From positions 1 to 64,000 of the forward strand of contig NZ_RXMA01000002.1 of the NCBI RefSeq assembly GCF_003966125.1: 64,000 nucleotides of DNA, written 5' to 3'. The notes under the pieces were generated by a model, which was not told the origin of the DNA, did no database searches, and saw nothing but the letters and a program-made list of their open reading frames with translations. The position numbers and the translations under genes are program-made. This document shows, one piece after another, positions 35,319 through 44,796 of this stretch (position 1 is the stretch's first letter; every line of letters starts with the position of its first letter). The DNA comes from Azospirillum griseum (GTDB lineage: Bacteria > Pseudomonadota > Alphaproteobacteria > Azospirillales > Azospirillaceae).

Positions 35319-36391
35319 GCCACAGCCCTCCGCGCGCCGAATCGGACCCGGTAGCGAATCAGCACGTCGCTCGCCAACAGGAAGAACAGCAGCATCCCTT
35401 GAAACACCCCGGTGATCGCCTTGGGCAGGCCCATCGCGATCTGCGCGGCCTCGCCCCCGATGAAGGACAACGCCATCAGCAGTGCGGCCAGCAGAATGCC
35501 CACCGGGTGCAAACGGCCGAGAAAGGCGACGATGATGGCGGTGAAGCCATAACCCGGCGACACGTTCGGCGTGATCTGGCCGATGGGTCCGGCGACTTCA
35601 CCCATCCCGGCGATCCCTGCCAACCCGCCCGACAGCAGCAAGGCCAGCCAGACGATGCGCTTCTGGTCGAACCCGGCATAGCCCGCCGCCGCCGGAGTCA
35701 GCCCGATCACCTTGATCTGGAAGCCGATGAAGGTCCGGGCGATCAACACCCAGCCACCGGCCACCGCCAGCAGGGCCAGGGCAGCCCCCAGATGCACGCG
35801 GGTTCCCAACCACAGGATCGGCATCACCGCGTCAGCCTCGAACAGCCGGGATTCGGGAAAGGCGAAGCCGTCCGGGTCGCGGTACGGCCCATGCACCAGG
35901 AAATTCAGCAGCAGCAGCGCGACATAGGTCAGCATCAGGCTGGTCAAAATCTCGCTGGCGTTGAAGCGCAGGCGCAGATAGGCCGGGATCGCCGCCCAGG
36001 CCATGCCGCCCACCGCCCCGCCGATCACCATCAGCGGCAGCAGCCACCAGCCGCCATGCCCGTAAAAGGCCAGGGCCAGACCGCCGCCGACAATCGCCCC
36101 GACGGTCAATTGCCCCTCCGCCCCGATGTTCCACACATTGGCGCGGAAGCCGATGGACAGGCCGATGGCGCACAGCGTCAACGGCGTGGCCTTGACGATC
36201 AGCTCCCCGATCCCGCGCTTGGACGACACCGGGTCGATGAAAAAGGCGTGCAGCGCCTTCATCGGGTCAAAGCCCAGCAGCAGGAACAGGACAAAGCCGC
36301 TCATCAGGGTCAAAACCACCGCCAGCGGCGGGGTCAGATAGACCATGGCCTGCGAGGCCTGACCGCGCGGTTCCAGTCGGATGAGGCTCAT
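35315..36391 (-). CDS. ABC transporter permease, BMP/nucleoside type (first permease)
   Basis: A 358-aa membrane protein with 8-10 hydrophobic segments. GFRANVWNIGAEGQLTVGAI is the family signature and LRLRFNASEILTSLMLTYVA the coupling helix. The combination is typical of NupP/YufP-like subunits of nucleoside importers. ATG 36391 has AAGGGG 8 bases upstream. It follows the ATPase gene by 21 bases. Confidence 0.92.
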   Translation of the reverse strand: MSLIRLEPRGQASQAMVYLTPPLAVVLTLMSGFVLFLLLGFDPMKALHAFFIDPVSSKRGIGELIVKATPLTLCAIGLSIGFRANVWNIGAEGQLTVGAIVGGGLALAFYGHGGWWLLPLMVIGGAVGGMAWAAIPAYLRLRFNASEILTSLMLTYVALLLLNFLVHGPYRDPDGFAFPESRLFEADAVMPILWLGTRVHLGAALALLAVAGGWVLIARTFIGFQIKVIGLTPAAAGYAGFDQKRIVWLALLLSGGLAGIAGMGEVAGPIGQITPNVSPGYGFTAIIVAFLGRLHPVGILLAALLMALSFIGGEAAQIAMGLPKAITGVFQGMLLFFLLASDVLIRYRVRFGARRAVA

Positions 36392-36412
36392 GCGTTGCAC
36401 CCCTTCGCATCG

Positions 36413-37981
36413 TCACAGCGCACGCGCAATCTCCCCGTCTTCGTCCGGCGGCGTGGCGAACAGCCCGCCCATCAACAGCCCGATCCGTTCCACGCTGGTT
36501 TCATGGGTCGGTCGGCTGTCGGACAACCGCCCATGGAACAGCACGGAAATCCGGTCGCTCAACACGAACAGCTCGTCCAAATCCTGGCTGATGACCAGAA
36601 CGGCGGCACCGGAGCGCGCCAGCCCGATCAGGGCCTGATGGATCGCCGCCGCCGCGCCCGCGTCCACGCCCCAGGTCGGTTGCCCGACGATCAGCAGCTT
36701 GGGCCGTTGCAGGATCTCGCGACCGATGATGAATTTTTGCAGATTGCCGCCGGACAGCGACCGCGCTTCGGCCTTGTGCCCGTGGGTGACGACGTTGAAT
36801 CCCTTGATGATCGTCTCGGCGTAGGCCCGCGCCTTGGCAAAGCGCACCATGCCGCCCGTCACCAGCGTTTCGCTGGCGTAACCGGACAGCAGCGCGTTGT
36901 CGGACAGGCTGAGTTCCGGCACGGTCCCGCGCCCCAACCGCTCCTCCGGCACGAAGGCCAGCCCCAGCGCCCGGCGCGCGCGCGGGCCGAGATGGCCGGA
37001 CGGCAAGCCTTCGATCTGCACGGCGGCGGGGTCGGCGATCAACGCCTCCCCGCTCAGGGCGGCCATCAGTTCGGCCTGTCCGTTGCCCGCCACCCCGGCG
37101 ATTCCCAGAATCTCCCCGGCGCGGACCTCGAACGTCACGTCCTTCAGGTTGGTGGCGAACGGGTTGTCGGAGCTGGTGGACAGGTTGCGCACCGACAGGC
37201 GCGCCGCCCCGGCGGCCCCCTGCGGCGGGCGTTCCGGCGTGGACAGCTCGCTGCCGATCATCATCTCGGCCAGACCGCGCGCGGTTTCCTGCCGGGGATC
37301 GCAGGCCCCGACCACCCGGCCGCCGCGCAGCACGGTGGCACGGCTGCACAGGGCGCGGATCTCCTCCAGCTTGTGCGAGATGTAGAGGATGGTGCAGCCC
37401 TCCGCCGCCAGACGGCGCAGGGTTTCAAACAGCTTGGTCGCCTCCTGCGGGGTCAGGACGGAGGTCGGCTCGTCCATGATCAGCAGCTTGGGATCCTGAA
37501 GCAGGCAGCGGACGATCTCCACCCGCTGCCGCTCGCCGACCGACAGATGGAAGACGTGGCGGTCGGGGTCGAGCGCCAGCCCATAGCGTTCCGACACCGT
37601 GCGGATCCGGTTGGCCAACGCCGCCATCGGTCCCGGATTGTCCAGGCCCAGCGCGATGTTCTCCGTCACCGTCAGCGTGTCGAACAGCGAGAAATGCTGA
37701 AACACCATGCCGATTCCCAGGCGGCGGGCACCGGCGGGATCGGGCACGCGCACCTCCTGCCCCTGCCACAGCATGGAGCCGGAATCGGGGTGCAGCACCC
37801 CATAGATCATCTTCACCAGGGTCGATTTGCCGGCCCCGTTCTCCCCCAACAGCGCGTGGATCTCGCCCCCTTGCAGGACGAGATTCACGTGATCGTTGGC
37901 CAGACAGCCGGGAAACCGCTTGGTGATGCCGCGCAGCTCCAGGCGGGGCGGCGGCGCATCGGCAGGGGGGGAGGACTCCAA
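36413..37981 (-). CDS. ABC transporter ATP-binding protein with two ATPase domains, BMP/nucleoside type
   Basis: A protein of about 520 aa with two fused ABC domains. Domain 1 has GENGAGKSTLVKM, a signature region LSVGERQRVEIVR and LLIMDEPTSVLTP. Domain 2 has a degenerate Walker A (GVAGNGQAELM, no Lys-Ser/Thr), LSGGNLQKFIIGRE, and VGQPTWGVD in place of the usual Walker B Asp-Glu. So domain 2 is probably catalytically weak, as in RbsA-like proteins. No ATG opens the frame: TTG 37981 is chosen because homology begins just after it; GTG 38038 is the alternative. It energises the two permeases that follow. First gene of the operon. Confidence 0.9.
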   Translation of the reverse strand: MESSPPADAPPPRLELRGITKRFPGCLANDHVNLVLQGGEIHALLGENGAGKSTLVKMIYGVLHPDSGSMLWQGQEVRVPDPAGARRLGIGMVFQHFSLFDTLTVTENIALGLDNPGPMAALANRIRTVSERYGLALDPDRHVFHLSVGERQRVEIVRCLLQDPKLLIMDEPTSVLTPQEATKLFETLRRLAAEGCTILYISHKLEEIRALCSRATVLRGGRVVGACDPRQETARGLAEMMIGSELSTPERPPQGAAGAARLSVRNLSTSSDNPFATNLKDVTFEVRAGEILGIAGVAGNGQAELMAALSGEALIADPAAVQIEGLPSGHLGPRARRALGLAFVPEERLGRGTVPELSLSDNALLSGYASETLVTGGMVRFAKARAYAETIIKGFNVVTHGHKAEARSLSGGNLQKFIIGREILQRPKLLIVGQPTWGVDAGAAAAIHQALIGLARSGAAVLVISQDLDELFVLSDRISVLFHGRLSDSRPTHETSVERIGLLMGGLFATPPDEDGEIARAL

Positions 37982-38153
37982 GGGGCGCGGATCCGAAAAA
38001 GTGAAGAGCCAAGCGGCAATGCCAAAGCCATGCCACACCGGTCAACAGAGTAACGCGGCGGGCACACCACCCGTCAACAGCCGATCAACCGCCCAAAGCG
38101 AATGCAGGTGCTGAAATTTGCGGCACACACTACCGCATCAGGAGGCCACCACT

Positions 38154-38675
38154 TCAGGGGGCCGCCCGCCGCATCACCGCCCGCACCACCAGCGGATGGA
38201 TGCGCCCGACCGGCAGCATGTAAAGACGGCCAAGCGCGTTGTGGATGTGGACCATGGTCGACACCACATAGCGCGGCGCATCCTCCCCCGATTGGACCAT
38301 GGGTTTGACGATGGACACCTGGACGTTCAGATGGCGGTCGTCGATGCCCATCAGGATTTCATGGTCGTCCATGGCGCGGATGGTGAAAATGCCCAGCCGA
38401 TCCCCCACGCGATAGGCGGCGGCGGGCTTGCCACCGACCACCCGGATCGCGCCCACCGATTTCAACCCGACCAACCGCACCAGCCCGTTGCGCAGCGCCA
38501 TCAGCGCCGACACCCAGCCCGGTGTCGTGCCAAAGCTTTTCAAGGCGATTTCCAACGGCATCAGCGCCGGATCGCGCAAGGGCGCTTCATACGCGTCCCA
38601 GAAATCGGCACGCTCCAGCCCGGCGCGAAGGGCGCTGCCAGCGGGGATGTCGGTGACGGTGATCGTAGGGGTCAT
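38154..38675 (-). CDS. DUF2867 family protein
   Basis: A 173-aa protein. SALRAGLERADFWDAYEAPL, ALMALRNGLVRLVGLKS, YRVGDRLGIFTI and a C-terminal VVSTMVHIHNALGRLYMLPVGRIHP match the DUF2867 pattern, seen alone or fused behind NAD(P)-binding domains. DUF2867 proteins are thought to bind small ligands (START-like); the role is unknown. ATG 38675 follows GGAGGAGGA closely. Divergent from ygfZ with about 190 bases between. Confidence 0.8.
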   Translation of the reverse strand: MTPTITVTDIPAGSALRAGLERADFWDAYEAPLRDPALMPLEIALKSFGTTPGWVSALMALRNGLVRLVGLKSVGAIRVVGGKPAAAYRVGDRLGIFTIRAMDDHEILMGIDDRHLNVQVSIVKPMVQSGEDAPRYVVSTMVHIHNALGRLYMLPVGRIHPLVVRAVMRRAAP

Positions 38676-38863
38676 GCGTCCTCCTCCACCGTGCCACACC
38701 GGCGCGGCAATGTCAGAGATGCCACATAACGCCCCCCAATTCACCCGGCGCATGGGCCATCGCCGCCTGCGGACCGCGCAAAGCCTTGCCAGCCCACCCA
38801 CCCCACACCATTTTTCACCCGCACAGGATTCACCCGCACACGAACGAGGGAGCAGGGACGATC

Positions 38864-39778
38864 ATGACGGTGGACGCGGCGGGGTATGCGGTGCTGGAAC
38901 GGCGCGGCGTGGTGGCGGTGTCGGGCGAAGACCGCGCGGTCTTCCTGCAAGGGTTGGTGTCGAACGACGTCACCGCCGTCACCGACCAGCGCGCCGCCTA
39001 CAGCCTGTTCCTGACCCCGCAGGGCAAATTCCTGCATGATTTTATCCTGATCGGGTTCGGCGGTGCCCTGCTGCTCGACCCCGAGACGGAGCGCCGGGCC
39101 GATCTGCTCAAGCGGCTGAAGATGTACAAGCTGCGCTCCAAGATCGCGCTGGAGGACCGCGCCGAGTCGCTGCGCATCGTCGTTGCCTTCGGCTCCGGAG
39201 CGCTCGCCGCGCTGGGCCTGCCGGAGGAGGCCGGGGCCGCCCGCCCCTTCGCGGGCGGGGTGGCGATCACCGATCCGCGCCTGCCCGCCCTGGGTGCCCG
39301 CCTGATCCTGCCGGTGGATGGCTTTGACGACGCCCTGGCCGCGCTCGACGCCGCCGGGCTGGCCCGCCGCACGGTCACCGATTACGACCGTCTCCGCGTG
39401 ACGCTGGGCGTGCCGGACGGCAGCGCCGACATGATCCCCGACAAGGCCATTCCCCTGGAAAACCGGCTGGACGCGCTCAACGCCGTGTCCTGGACCAAGG
39501 GCTGCTACATGGGGCAGGAGTTGACCGCACGCACCAAATACCGCGCGCTCATCAAGAAAAAGCTGTTCCCGGTGACGCTCGACGGCCCGCTGCCCGAACC
39601 CGGAACCCCGGTGACGCTGGGCGACAAGGAGGTTGGGGAGTTGCGCGGCGGCGTGGACGGCCACGCGCTCGCCCTGTTGCGGCTGGCCGATCTGGAGGAC
39701 GCCACGGCCCCGCTCACCGTCGGGACCACCCGCCTGTCCTGGCGCGCGCCGGAGTGGGATGCGCCGGTGGTGGCGTAA
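38864..39778 (+). CDS. ygfZ: Folate-binding protein YgfZ/CAF17-like
   Basis: A 304-aa GcvT-fold protein needed to build or repair certain Fe-S enzymes, with tetrahydrofolate as ligand. KGCYMGQELTARTKYR contains the defining K-G-C-Y-x-G-Q-E motif with its essential Cys. The N-terminal VSGEDRAVFLQGLVSNDV is also typical. ATG 38864 follows GAGGGAGCAGGGA. The gene is isolated between a divergent DUF2867 gene and a convergent membrane-protein gene. Confidence 0.93.
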   Translation: MTVDAAGYAVLERRGVVAVSGEDRAVFLQGLVSNDVTAVTDQRAAYSLFLTPQGKFLHDFILIGFGGALLLDPETERRADLLKRLKMYKLRSKIALEDRAESLRIVVAFGSGALAALGLPEEAGAARPFAGGVAITDPRLPALGARLILPVDGFDDALAALDAAGLARRTVTDYDRLRVTLGVPDGSADMIPDKAIPLENRLDALNAVSWTKGCYMGQELTARTKYRALIKKKLFPVTLDGPLPEPGTPVTLGDKEVGELRGGVDGHALALLRLADLEDATAPLTVGTTRLSWRAPEWDAPVVA

Positions 39779-39796
39779 CCCGCTCCGTCTCCCTTG

Positions 39797-40354
39797 TCAG
39801 CCCAGAACCGCGCGCGCCCACCGGCGCACCGCCCCGGCGGCGGTGCGGGCGGTGTCCTTGATCCGCACGACCAAGCGCCGCGCGGCGCGGCAGGGCGGCA
39901 GATCCTTGAACCACGCCAGCCAGCCCGACACCCGGTTGAGGATCCAGGCCACCCAGCCGATGGTCATCAACCGGTCGCGGGTCAGGTGGAACAGCCGCTC
40001 GACCAGGGTGATTTTCAGCAATTCGGCCACGGTCAGCACCACCAGCCCGGTGGTGGTCTGGCCGCTGGCCAGCAGCCACGCCCCCGCCCATTTGGCCGGT
40101 TCCAGCAGGACCAGCGGCAACAGCACCACCAGCAAGGCTGGATAGGGGGCCAGACCGGACAGCCAGCGGGCAAAACCGGCAAAGACCGGCAACGCCCCGA
40201 CCCAGCGGGCCAAGGGTCGTACGATCCAATAGACCAGCGCGTCGATCAGGAAATAGACCAGCGCCGCGAGCGTCACCACCGGGCGCAACAGCCGCCCGAT
40301 CCAGGACCGGGGCGCACCGGGTGGAATGTCGGGGGTGTTGGATGATTCGCTCAT
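39797..40354 (-). CDS. Small membrane protein of unknown function
   Basis: A 185-aa protein with three or four hydrophobic segments (about 24-50, 65-85, 92-115) and a positively charged C-terminal tail (RAARRLVVRIKDTAR, VRRWARAV). The positive-inside rule puts that tail in the cytoplasm. The first 20 residues are polar and Pro-rich. I do not recognise a family. ATG 40354 has AAAGGCGACC upstream. It is convergent with ygfZ and divergent from the penicillin-acylase gene. Confidence 0.7.
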   Translation of the reverse strand: MSESSNTPDIPPGAPRSWIGRLLRPVVTLAALVYFLIDALVYWIVRPLARWVGALPVFAGFARWLSGLAPYPALLVVLLPLVLLEPAKWAGAWLLASGQTTTGLVVLTVAELLKITLVERLFHLTRDRLMTIGWVAWILNRVSGWLAWFKDLPPCRAARRLVVRIKDTARTAAGAVRRWARAVLG

Positions 40355-40552
40355 CATGGTCGCCTTTGCACGCAACAATCGGATCGGTTCCTACCATGAA
40401 AACGCCACGCGCGGCCACCAACCCCATGGCACGCCGCCGCTGGCAACGGTGCAGTTCAGCGATGCGGTGGATCGCACGCGACTTTTTTTGCACAGCGGCG
40501 TAATGGTGCCGCCGTCGTCGGTTTGCCTTCGTTTCGGGTTGTACGGATCGTG

Positions 40553-42985
40553 ATGCTTCTTCAACGAATTCCCTTGTCGCGCCCGGTTCTGGTTCGGGTC
40601 GGGATCGCCCTGGCGGTCGTGCTGGCCACCCCGCCCCTGCTGGTGGGCGGCTGGTATGGCTGGATGCGCGGCCAGCAGCCGCAAACCACCGGCGAGCTGA
40701 CCTTGCCCGGCCTGGAGGCCAAGGTGGAGGTGCTGCGCGACGCCAAGGGCGTGCCGCACATCTTCACCGCCAACGAACGCGACGGCTACCGCGCCCTGGG
40801 CTTCGTCCACGCGCAGGACCGGCTGTGGCAGATGGAGATGATGCGCCGCCTGGGGGCCGGGCGGTTGGCGGAGGTCGTCGGCACCCGCTATGGCGACGCC
40901 GCGCTGAAAAGCGACCGGCTGATGCGCACGCTGGGCCTCTACCGCGCCGCCGAGCAGATGACCGTCCTGCTCTCGCCCGACGCCCGCGCCGCCTTCGACG
41001 CCTACGCCGACGGGGTGAACAGCTATCTGGAGCGGCGGCGCGAGGCGCTGCCCATCGAATTCCAGCTTCTCGGCCACCGGCCAGAACCCTGGACCATCGC
41101 CGACTCCCTGGTGTGGGGCAAGCTGATGGCGCTGCAACTGTCCGGCAATTACCGGGACGAGCTGTTGCGCGCCCGCCTGCTGAAACGCCTGTCGTCGCAG
41201 CAGGTGGAGGATCTGTTCCCCGCCGACCCGCCCAACGCCCCGGTGACGCTGGCCGCCGAGCTGCGCGACCTCGATCTCGGGCCGGGCGTCGGGCGGCTGC
41301 TGGCCGCCCTGCCCGACCTTGGCCCCGACACCGCGTCGAACGAATGGGCCTTGACCGGTGCCCGCACCACCACCGGCAAGCCGATCATCGCCAACGATCC
41401 GCATCTGGCGTTGGACGCGCCGATCCTGTGGTACCTCGCCCGCATCGTCACGCCGGAGGGGACCATCGCCGGGGCGACGGTGCCGGGGGTTCCGCTGCAC
41501 ATTCTGGGGCACAACGGAAAGGTCGCCTGGGGTTTCACCACCACCCACAGCGACACCCAGGACCTGTTCGTCGAGAAGATCGACGGCCAGGATGCCAAGC
41601 GCTACGCCGCGCCGGACGGATTCCAACCCTTCGACAGCCGGAACGAGACCATCCGCGTCGCCGGACAGTCCGACGAGACGCTGACCGTGCGCGAAACCCG
41701 CCACGGCCCGGTGATCTCCGATCTGGAGGGCGCTGACGTCCCGCCCGCCGGTCACGTTCTGGCGCTGGCCTTCCCCGGTCTGGCCGCCGATGACCACACG
41801 CCCGAGGCGCTCTACCGCCTGAACCACGCCGACAACGCCGAGGCGGTGCGCAGCGCCGTCCGCCTGCACGTCGCCCCGCAGCAGAACATCGTCTACGCCG
41901 ACCGCGCGGGCGAGGTGGGCATCATCTCCCCCGGCCGGGTGCCGATCCGCCGCAAGGGCGACGGGCGCGTGCCGGTGCCGGGCTGGACCGGCGAGTATGA
42001 TTGGACCGGCTTCCTGCCCAGCTACACCCTGCCCCAGGCGGTGAACCCGCCCAACGGCCAGTTCGTCAACGCCAACAACGCCATCGTCGGGCGCGATTAC
42101 CCCTACCGTCTGGCGATGGATTGGACGGACCCCGCGCGCGCCCAGCGCATCATCGACATGCTGGGCGACCGCCGCCATTCGGTGGAGGACGCCGCGCGCC
42201 AGCAGATGGACATCGTGTCCCTGCCCGCCCGCGATCTCCTGCCGGAGCTGCTGAAATACCCCGTGCCCAAGGGCATCGCCACCGACGCCACGGCGCTGTT
42301 GCGCGGGTGGGATGGCAGCATGGCGCGCGACCGGCCCGAACCGCTGATCTTCGAAGCGTGGCTGCGCGAATTGACCCGCGCCGTCTTCGCCGACGAACTC
42401 GGCCCCGATTTCACCCATTATTGGGAGCTGCGCAGCCGCGCGCTGCGCCATGTCTTCGCCCACGCCCCGCGCTGGTGCGACGACGCCACGACACCGGAAA
42501 CCGAAAGCTGCGCCGACATCGTGGCCAAGGCGCTGACCACCGCGCTCGACGATCTGTCCAAGCGCAACGGCAGCACCCCCAGCCGCTGGCGCTGGGGCGA
42601 CGAGCACCGCGCCGTTCTCAGCCACCGCATCCTGTCCAAGGTGCCGTTGCTGGGGTCGATGACCGATCTGTCCATCGAGACCGATGGCGGGTATTTCACC
42701 GTCAATCGCGGCTCCACCCGCCTGCGCGATTCCGCCGCACCCTTTGCCCATGTGCACGGCGCTGGCTACCGAGGGGTGTATGATCTGGCGGATTTGGACA
42801 ACTCTAGATTTGTGATTGCCACCGGACAATCCGGGAATCCGCTGTCGCCGCATTGGGGCGACCTTGTTTCCACCTGGCGCGACGGCGGTTCGTTGCGTCT
42901 GACCGGCGACCGTGGCACGTTGCTCGCGGCAGGGGCGGAGGTGCTGACACTCACACCACGCAACACCGGGGCACAACAACAATGA
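40553..42985 (+). CDS. Penicillin acylase family protein (Ntn hydrolase)
   Basis: An 810-aa precursor expected to cleave itself into alpha and beta chains. An N-terminal hydrophobic segment (about 12-38) exports or anchors it. Ser262 in TASNEWALTG is the predicted N-terminal nucleophile of the beta chain; GHNGKVAWGFTTTHSDTQDL and NRGSTRLRDS are other family landmarks. Such enzymes hydrolyse amides: beta-lactam side chains, acyl-homoserine lactones or N-acyl amino acids. Substrate cannot be told. Its stop overlaps the start of the threonine ammonia-lyase gene (ATGA). ATG 40553 is preferred to TTG 40523. Confidence 0.92.
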   Translation: MLLQRIPLSRPVLVRVGIALAVVLATPPLLVGGWYGWMRGQQPQTTGELTLPGLEAKVEVLRDAKGVPHIFTANERDGYRALGFVHAQDRLWQMEMMRRLGAGRLAEVVGTRYGDAALKSDRLMRTLGLYRAAEQMTVLLSPDARAAFDAYADGVNSYLERRREALPIEFQLLGHRPEPWTIADSLVWGKLMALQLSGNYRDELLRARLLKRLSSQQVEDLFPADPPNAPVTLAAELRDLDLGPGVGRLLAALPDLGPDTASNEWALTGARTTTGKPIIANDPHLALDAPILWYLARIVTPEGTIAGATVPGVPLHILGHNGKVAWGFTTTHSDTQDLFVEKIDGQDAKRYAAPDGFQPFDSRNETIRVAGQSDETLTVRETRHGPVISDLEGADVPPAGHVLALAFPGLAADDHTPEALYRLNHADNAEAVRSAVRLHVAPQQNIVYADRAGEVGIISPGRVPIRRKGDGRVPVPGWTGEYDWTGFLPSYTLPQAVNPPNGQFVNANNAIVGRDYPYRLAMDWTDPARAQRIIDMLGDRRHSVEDAARQQMDIVSLPARDLLPELLKYPVPKGIATDATALLRGWDGSMARDRPEPLIFEAWLRELTRAVFADELGPDFTHYWELRSRALRHVFAHAPRWCDDATTPETESCADIVAKALTTALDDLSKRNGSTPSRWRWGDEHRAVLSHRILSKVPLLGSMTDLSIETDGGYFTVNRGSTRLRDSAAPFAHVHGAGYRGVYDLADLDNSRFVIATGQSGNPLSPHWGDLVSTWRDGGSLRLTGDRGTLLAAGAEVLTLTPRNTGAQQQ

Positions 42986-44196
42986 CCATTGGTTTGGAGG
43001 ACGTGCGCGCCGCAGCGGCGCGCATCGAAGGCCATCTGGCACGCACTCCGGTGGTTGCGGCCACCCGCCTGGGGGACATGGCGGGCTGCCGCATACACCT
43101 GAAGCTCGAAAACCAGCACACGACCGGCTCCTTCAAGGAGCGGGGGGCGCTGAACAAGCTGCTGTCGCTGGCCGACGCGGAAAAAACGGCGGGCGTCATC
43201 GCCATGTCGGCGGGCAACCACGCCCAGGCGGTGGCCTGCCACGCCACGCGGCTGGGCATCCGCTCGACCATCGTCATGCCCAGCTTCACCCCCTTCACCA
43301 AGGTGGAGCGGACGGAAAGCCTGGGCGCGCGGGTGGTTCTGCACGGCGACACCCTGAGCGACGCCGCCAGCTTCGCCCATGATCTGGCGGCGCGGGAGGG
43401 GTTGACCTTCGTCCACCCCTACGACGATCCCTTCGTCGCCGCCGGGCAAGGCACGGCGGCGCTGGAGTTTCTGGCCGAGGTGCCCGATCTCGACACGCTG
43501 CTGATCCCCATCGGCGGCGGTGGCCTGATTGCAGGCATGGCGACGGCGGCCAAGGCGCTGAACCCGGCCATCCGCATCGTCGGCGTGCAATGCGCGCTCT
43601 ACCCGGCGATGATCCAGGCGCTGGCCGGGCAATCCATCGACTGCGGCGGGGCGACCATCGCCGAAGGCATCGCGGTGAAGGCCCCCGGCGGCCTGACCCT
43701 GCCCATCGTCCGCTCCCTGGTCGATGAGGTGGTCGAGGTCGGTGAAACCCGGCTGGAGGAGGCGGTCTACCGCCTGTCCACCATGCAGAAGCTGGTGGCG
43801 GAGGGCGCTGGCGGGGCGGGGCTGGCCGCGCTGCTCGACGATCCCGCCCGCTACGCCGGGCGCAAGGTCGGCATCGTCGTGTCGGGCGGCAACATCGACT
43901 CCCGCATCCTGGCGCAAGTGCTGATGCGCGGTCTGGTCTATGAGGGGCGGATCGTCCGCCTGCGCATCGGCATCACCGACGCCCCCGGTGCCCTGTCCCG
44001 CGTCACCCGCCTGCTGGGCGAGGCTGGGGCCAACATCGTCGAGGTCTATCACCAGCGCCTGTTCCACAATGTGCCGGTGAAGATGGCAGAGGTCGATGTG
44101 GTGCTGGAAACCCGCGATCAGACCCACGTCCAAAGCCTGATGGCCCGCATGCGCGAGGCCGGTTTCCCGACGGCGCTGATGACCGACGTGTCGTAA
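42982..44196 (+). CDS. ilvA: Threonine ammonia-lyase with C-terminal ACT domain
   Basis: A 404-aa PLP enzyme. Lys in TTGSFKERGALN binds the cofactor; SAGNHAQAVA and the phosphate loop IGGGGLIAG follow. Residues about 330-404 (VRLRIGITDAPGALSRVTRL and onward) form one ACT domain, as in the short (about 400-aa) single-ACT type. It converts threonine to 2-oxobutyrate, the first step to isoleucine. Translation is coupled to the penicillin-acylase gene. A second, ACT-less homologue lies at 4812-5777. It ends in a strong terminator. Confidence 0.93.
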   Translation: MTIGLEDVRAAAARIEGHLARTPVVAATRLGDMAGCRIHLKLENQHTTGSFKERGALNKLLSLADAEKTAGVIAMSAGNHAQAVACHATRLGIRSTIVMPSFTPFTKVERTESLGARVVLHGDTLSDAASFAHDLAAREGLTFVHPYDDPFVAAGQGTAALEFLAEVPDLDTLLIPIGGGGLIAGMATAAKALNPAIRIVGVQCALYPAMIQALAGQSIDCGGATIAEGIAVKAPGGLTLPIVRSLVDEVVEVGETRLEEAVYRLSTMQKLVAEGAGGAGLAALLDDPARYAGRKVGIVVSGGNIDSRILAQVLMRGLVYEGRIVRLRIGITDAPGALSRVTRLLGEAGANIVEVYHQRLFHNVPVKMAEVDVVLETRDQTHVQSLMARMREAGFPTALMTDVS

Positions 44197-44223
44197 GCCA
44201 CCCGGTCGACGAAAAAAGCAGTC

Positions 44224-44268
44224 AAAAAAAAGCCCCGCGCGCCGTTTCACCGGCGCGCGGGGCTTTTT
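44224..44268. terminator. Strong two-way intrinsic terminator
   Basis: Perfect 18-bp stem (44227-44244 with 44251-44268), 6-base loop. Eight A precede it and five T close it, so it gives a U-run on both strands. It serves ilvA (+) and DUF934 (-). Confidence 0.92.
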
Positions 44269-44292
44269 CGTGCGTCCTCTCGGGGAGAGGCT

Positions 44293-44796
44293 TTACCCGG
44301 CCAACCCCAGGTTGCGGCGCAGCAGCGACAGCGGCTCCGTCTCGTCCAGGCTGGGTTGAAACGCCACTGTGATTTCGCTCAGCGCGTTGGCCCAGCTCGT
44401 CGGGTTGGTTCCCTCCGGCGCTTCGACCGAGGTGAAGCCGGTGCGGACCAGAAACTGATACTGGTCGGGAATCACATGGCCGACCGCGCGGATCTCGCCG
44501 GTGTAGCCATAGCGCTCCCGCAATTCGCGCGCGGTGGAAAAGCCGCGCCCGTCGCGGAATTTGGGGAATTCCAACGCCACCAGCGCGAAGCGGTCGAGAT
44601 CGGGCGCGATCGCCCCGGCCAGCGTGCCGCTCTTCAGCCGCACGCCCAGCCTGGCGTTCCGCCCGTCGAAGCTGGCGCGGTCGGACTGCCAGCGTTCATA
44701 GCTGATGATGACCGGGCGGTCGTTGGGGACCGGCTCCCCATCGGGGATGAAGCTCCAGGCGTCCTCGCCGATGCGGCCATTCTCAATCAGCGGCAT
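44293..44796 (-). CDS. DUF934 family protein (sulfite-reduction partner)
   Basis: A 167-aa protein. RNARLGVRLKSG, LVALEFPKFRDGRGFSTARELRERYG and AVGHVIPDQYQFLVRTGF match DUF934, which is almost always encoded directly after a siroheme sulfite reductase in alphaproteobacteria and beta/gamma relatives. It is thought to assist the reductase, for example in electron supply, but the mechanism is unproven. ATG 44796 lies inside the end of cysI (14-base overlap) and has AAGGAGAGA at the right distance. Last gene of the siroheme operon. Confidence 0.9.
   Translation of the reverse strand: MPLIENGRIGEDAWSFIPDGEPVPNDRPVIISYERWQSDRASFDGRNARLGVRLKSGTLAGAIAPDLDRFALVALEFPKFRDGRGFSTARELRERYGYTGEIRAVGHVIPDQYQFLVRTGFTSVEAPEGTNPTSWANALSEITVAFQPSLDETEPLSLLRRNLGLAG

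Noticed and set aside
35240..38053. 937-codon plus-strand frame across the ABC importer genes
   Set aside because: It spans three well-supported minus-strand genes with overlapping starts and stops and has no domain.
40391..43042. 883-codon minus-strand frame opposite the penicillin-acylase gene
   Set aside because: Same shadow effect; the acylase has its nucleophile and family motifs in the right order.
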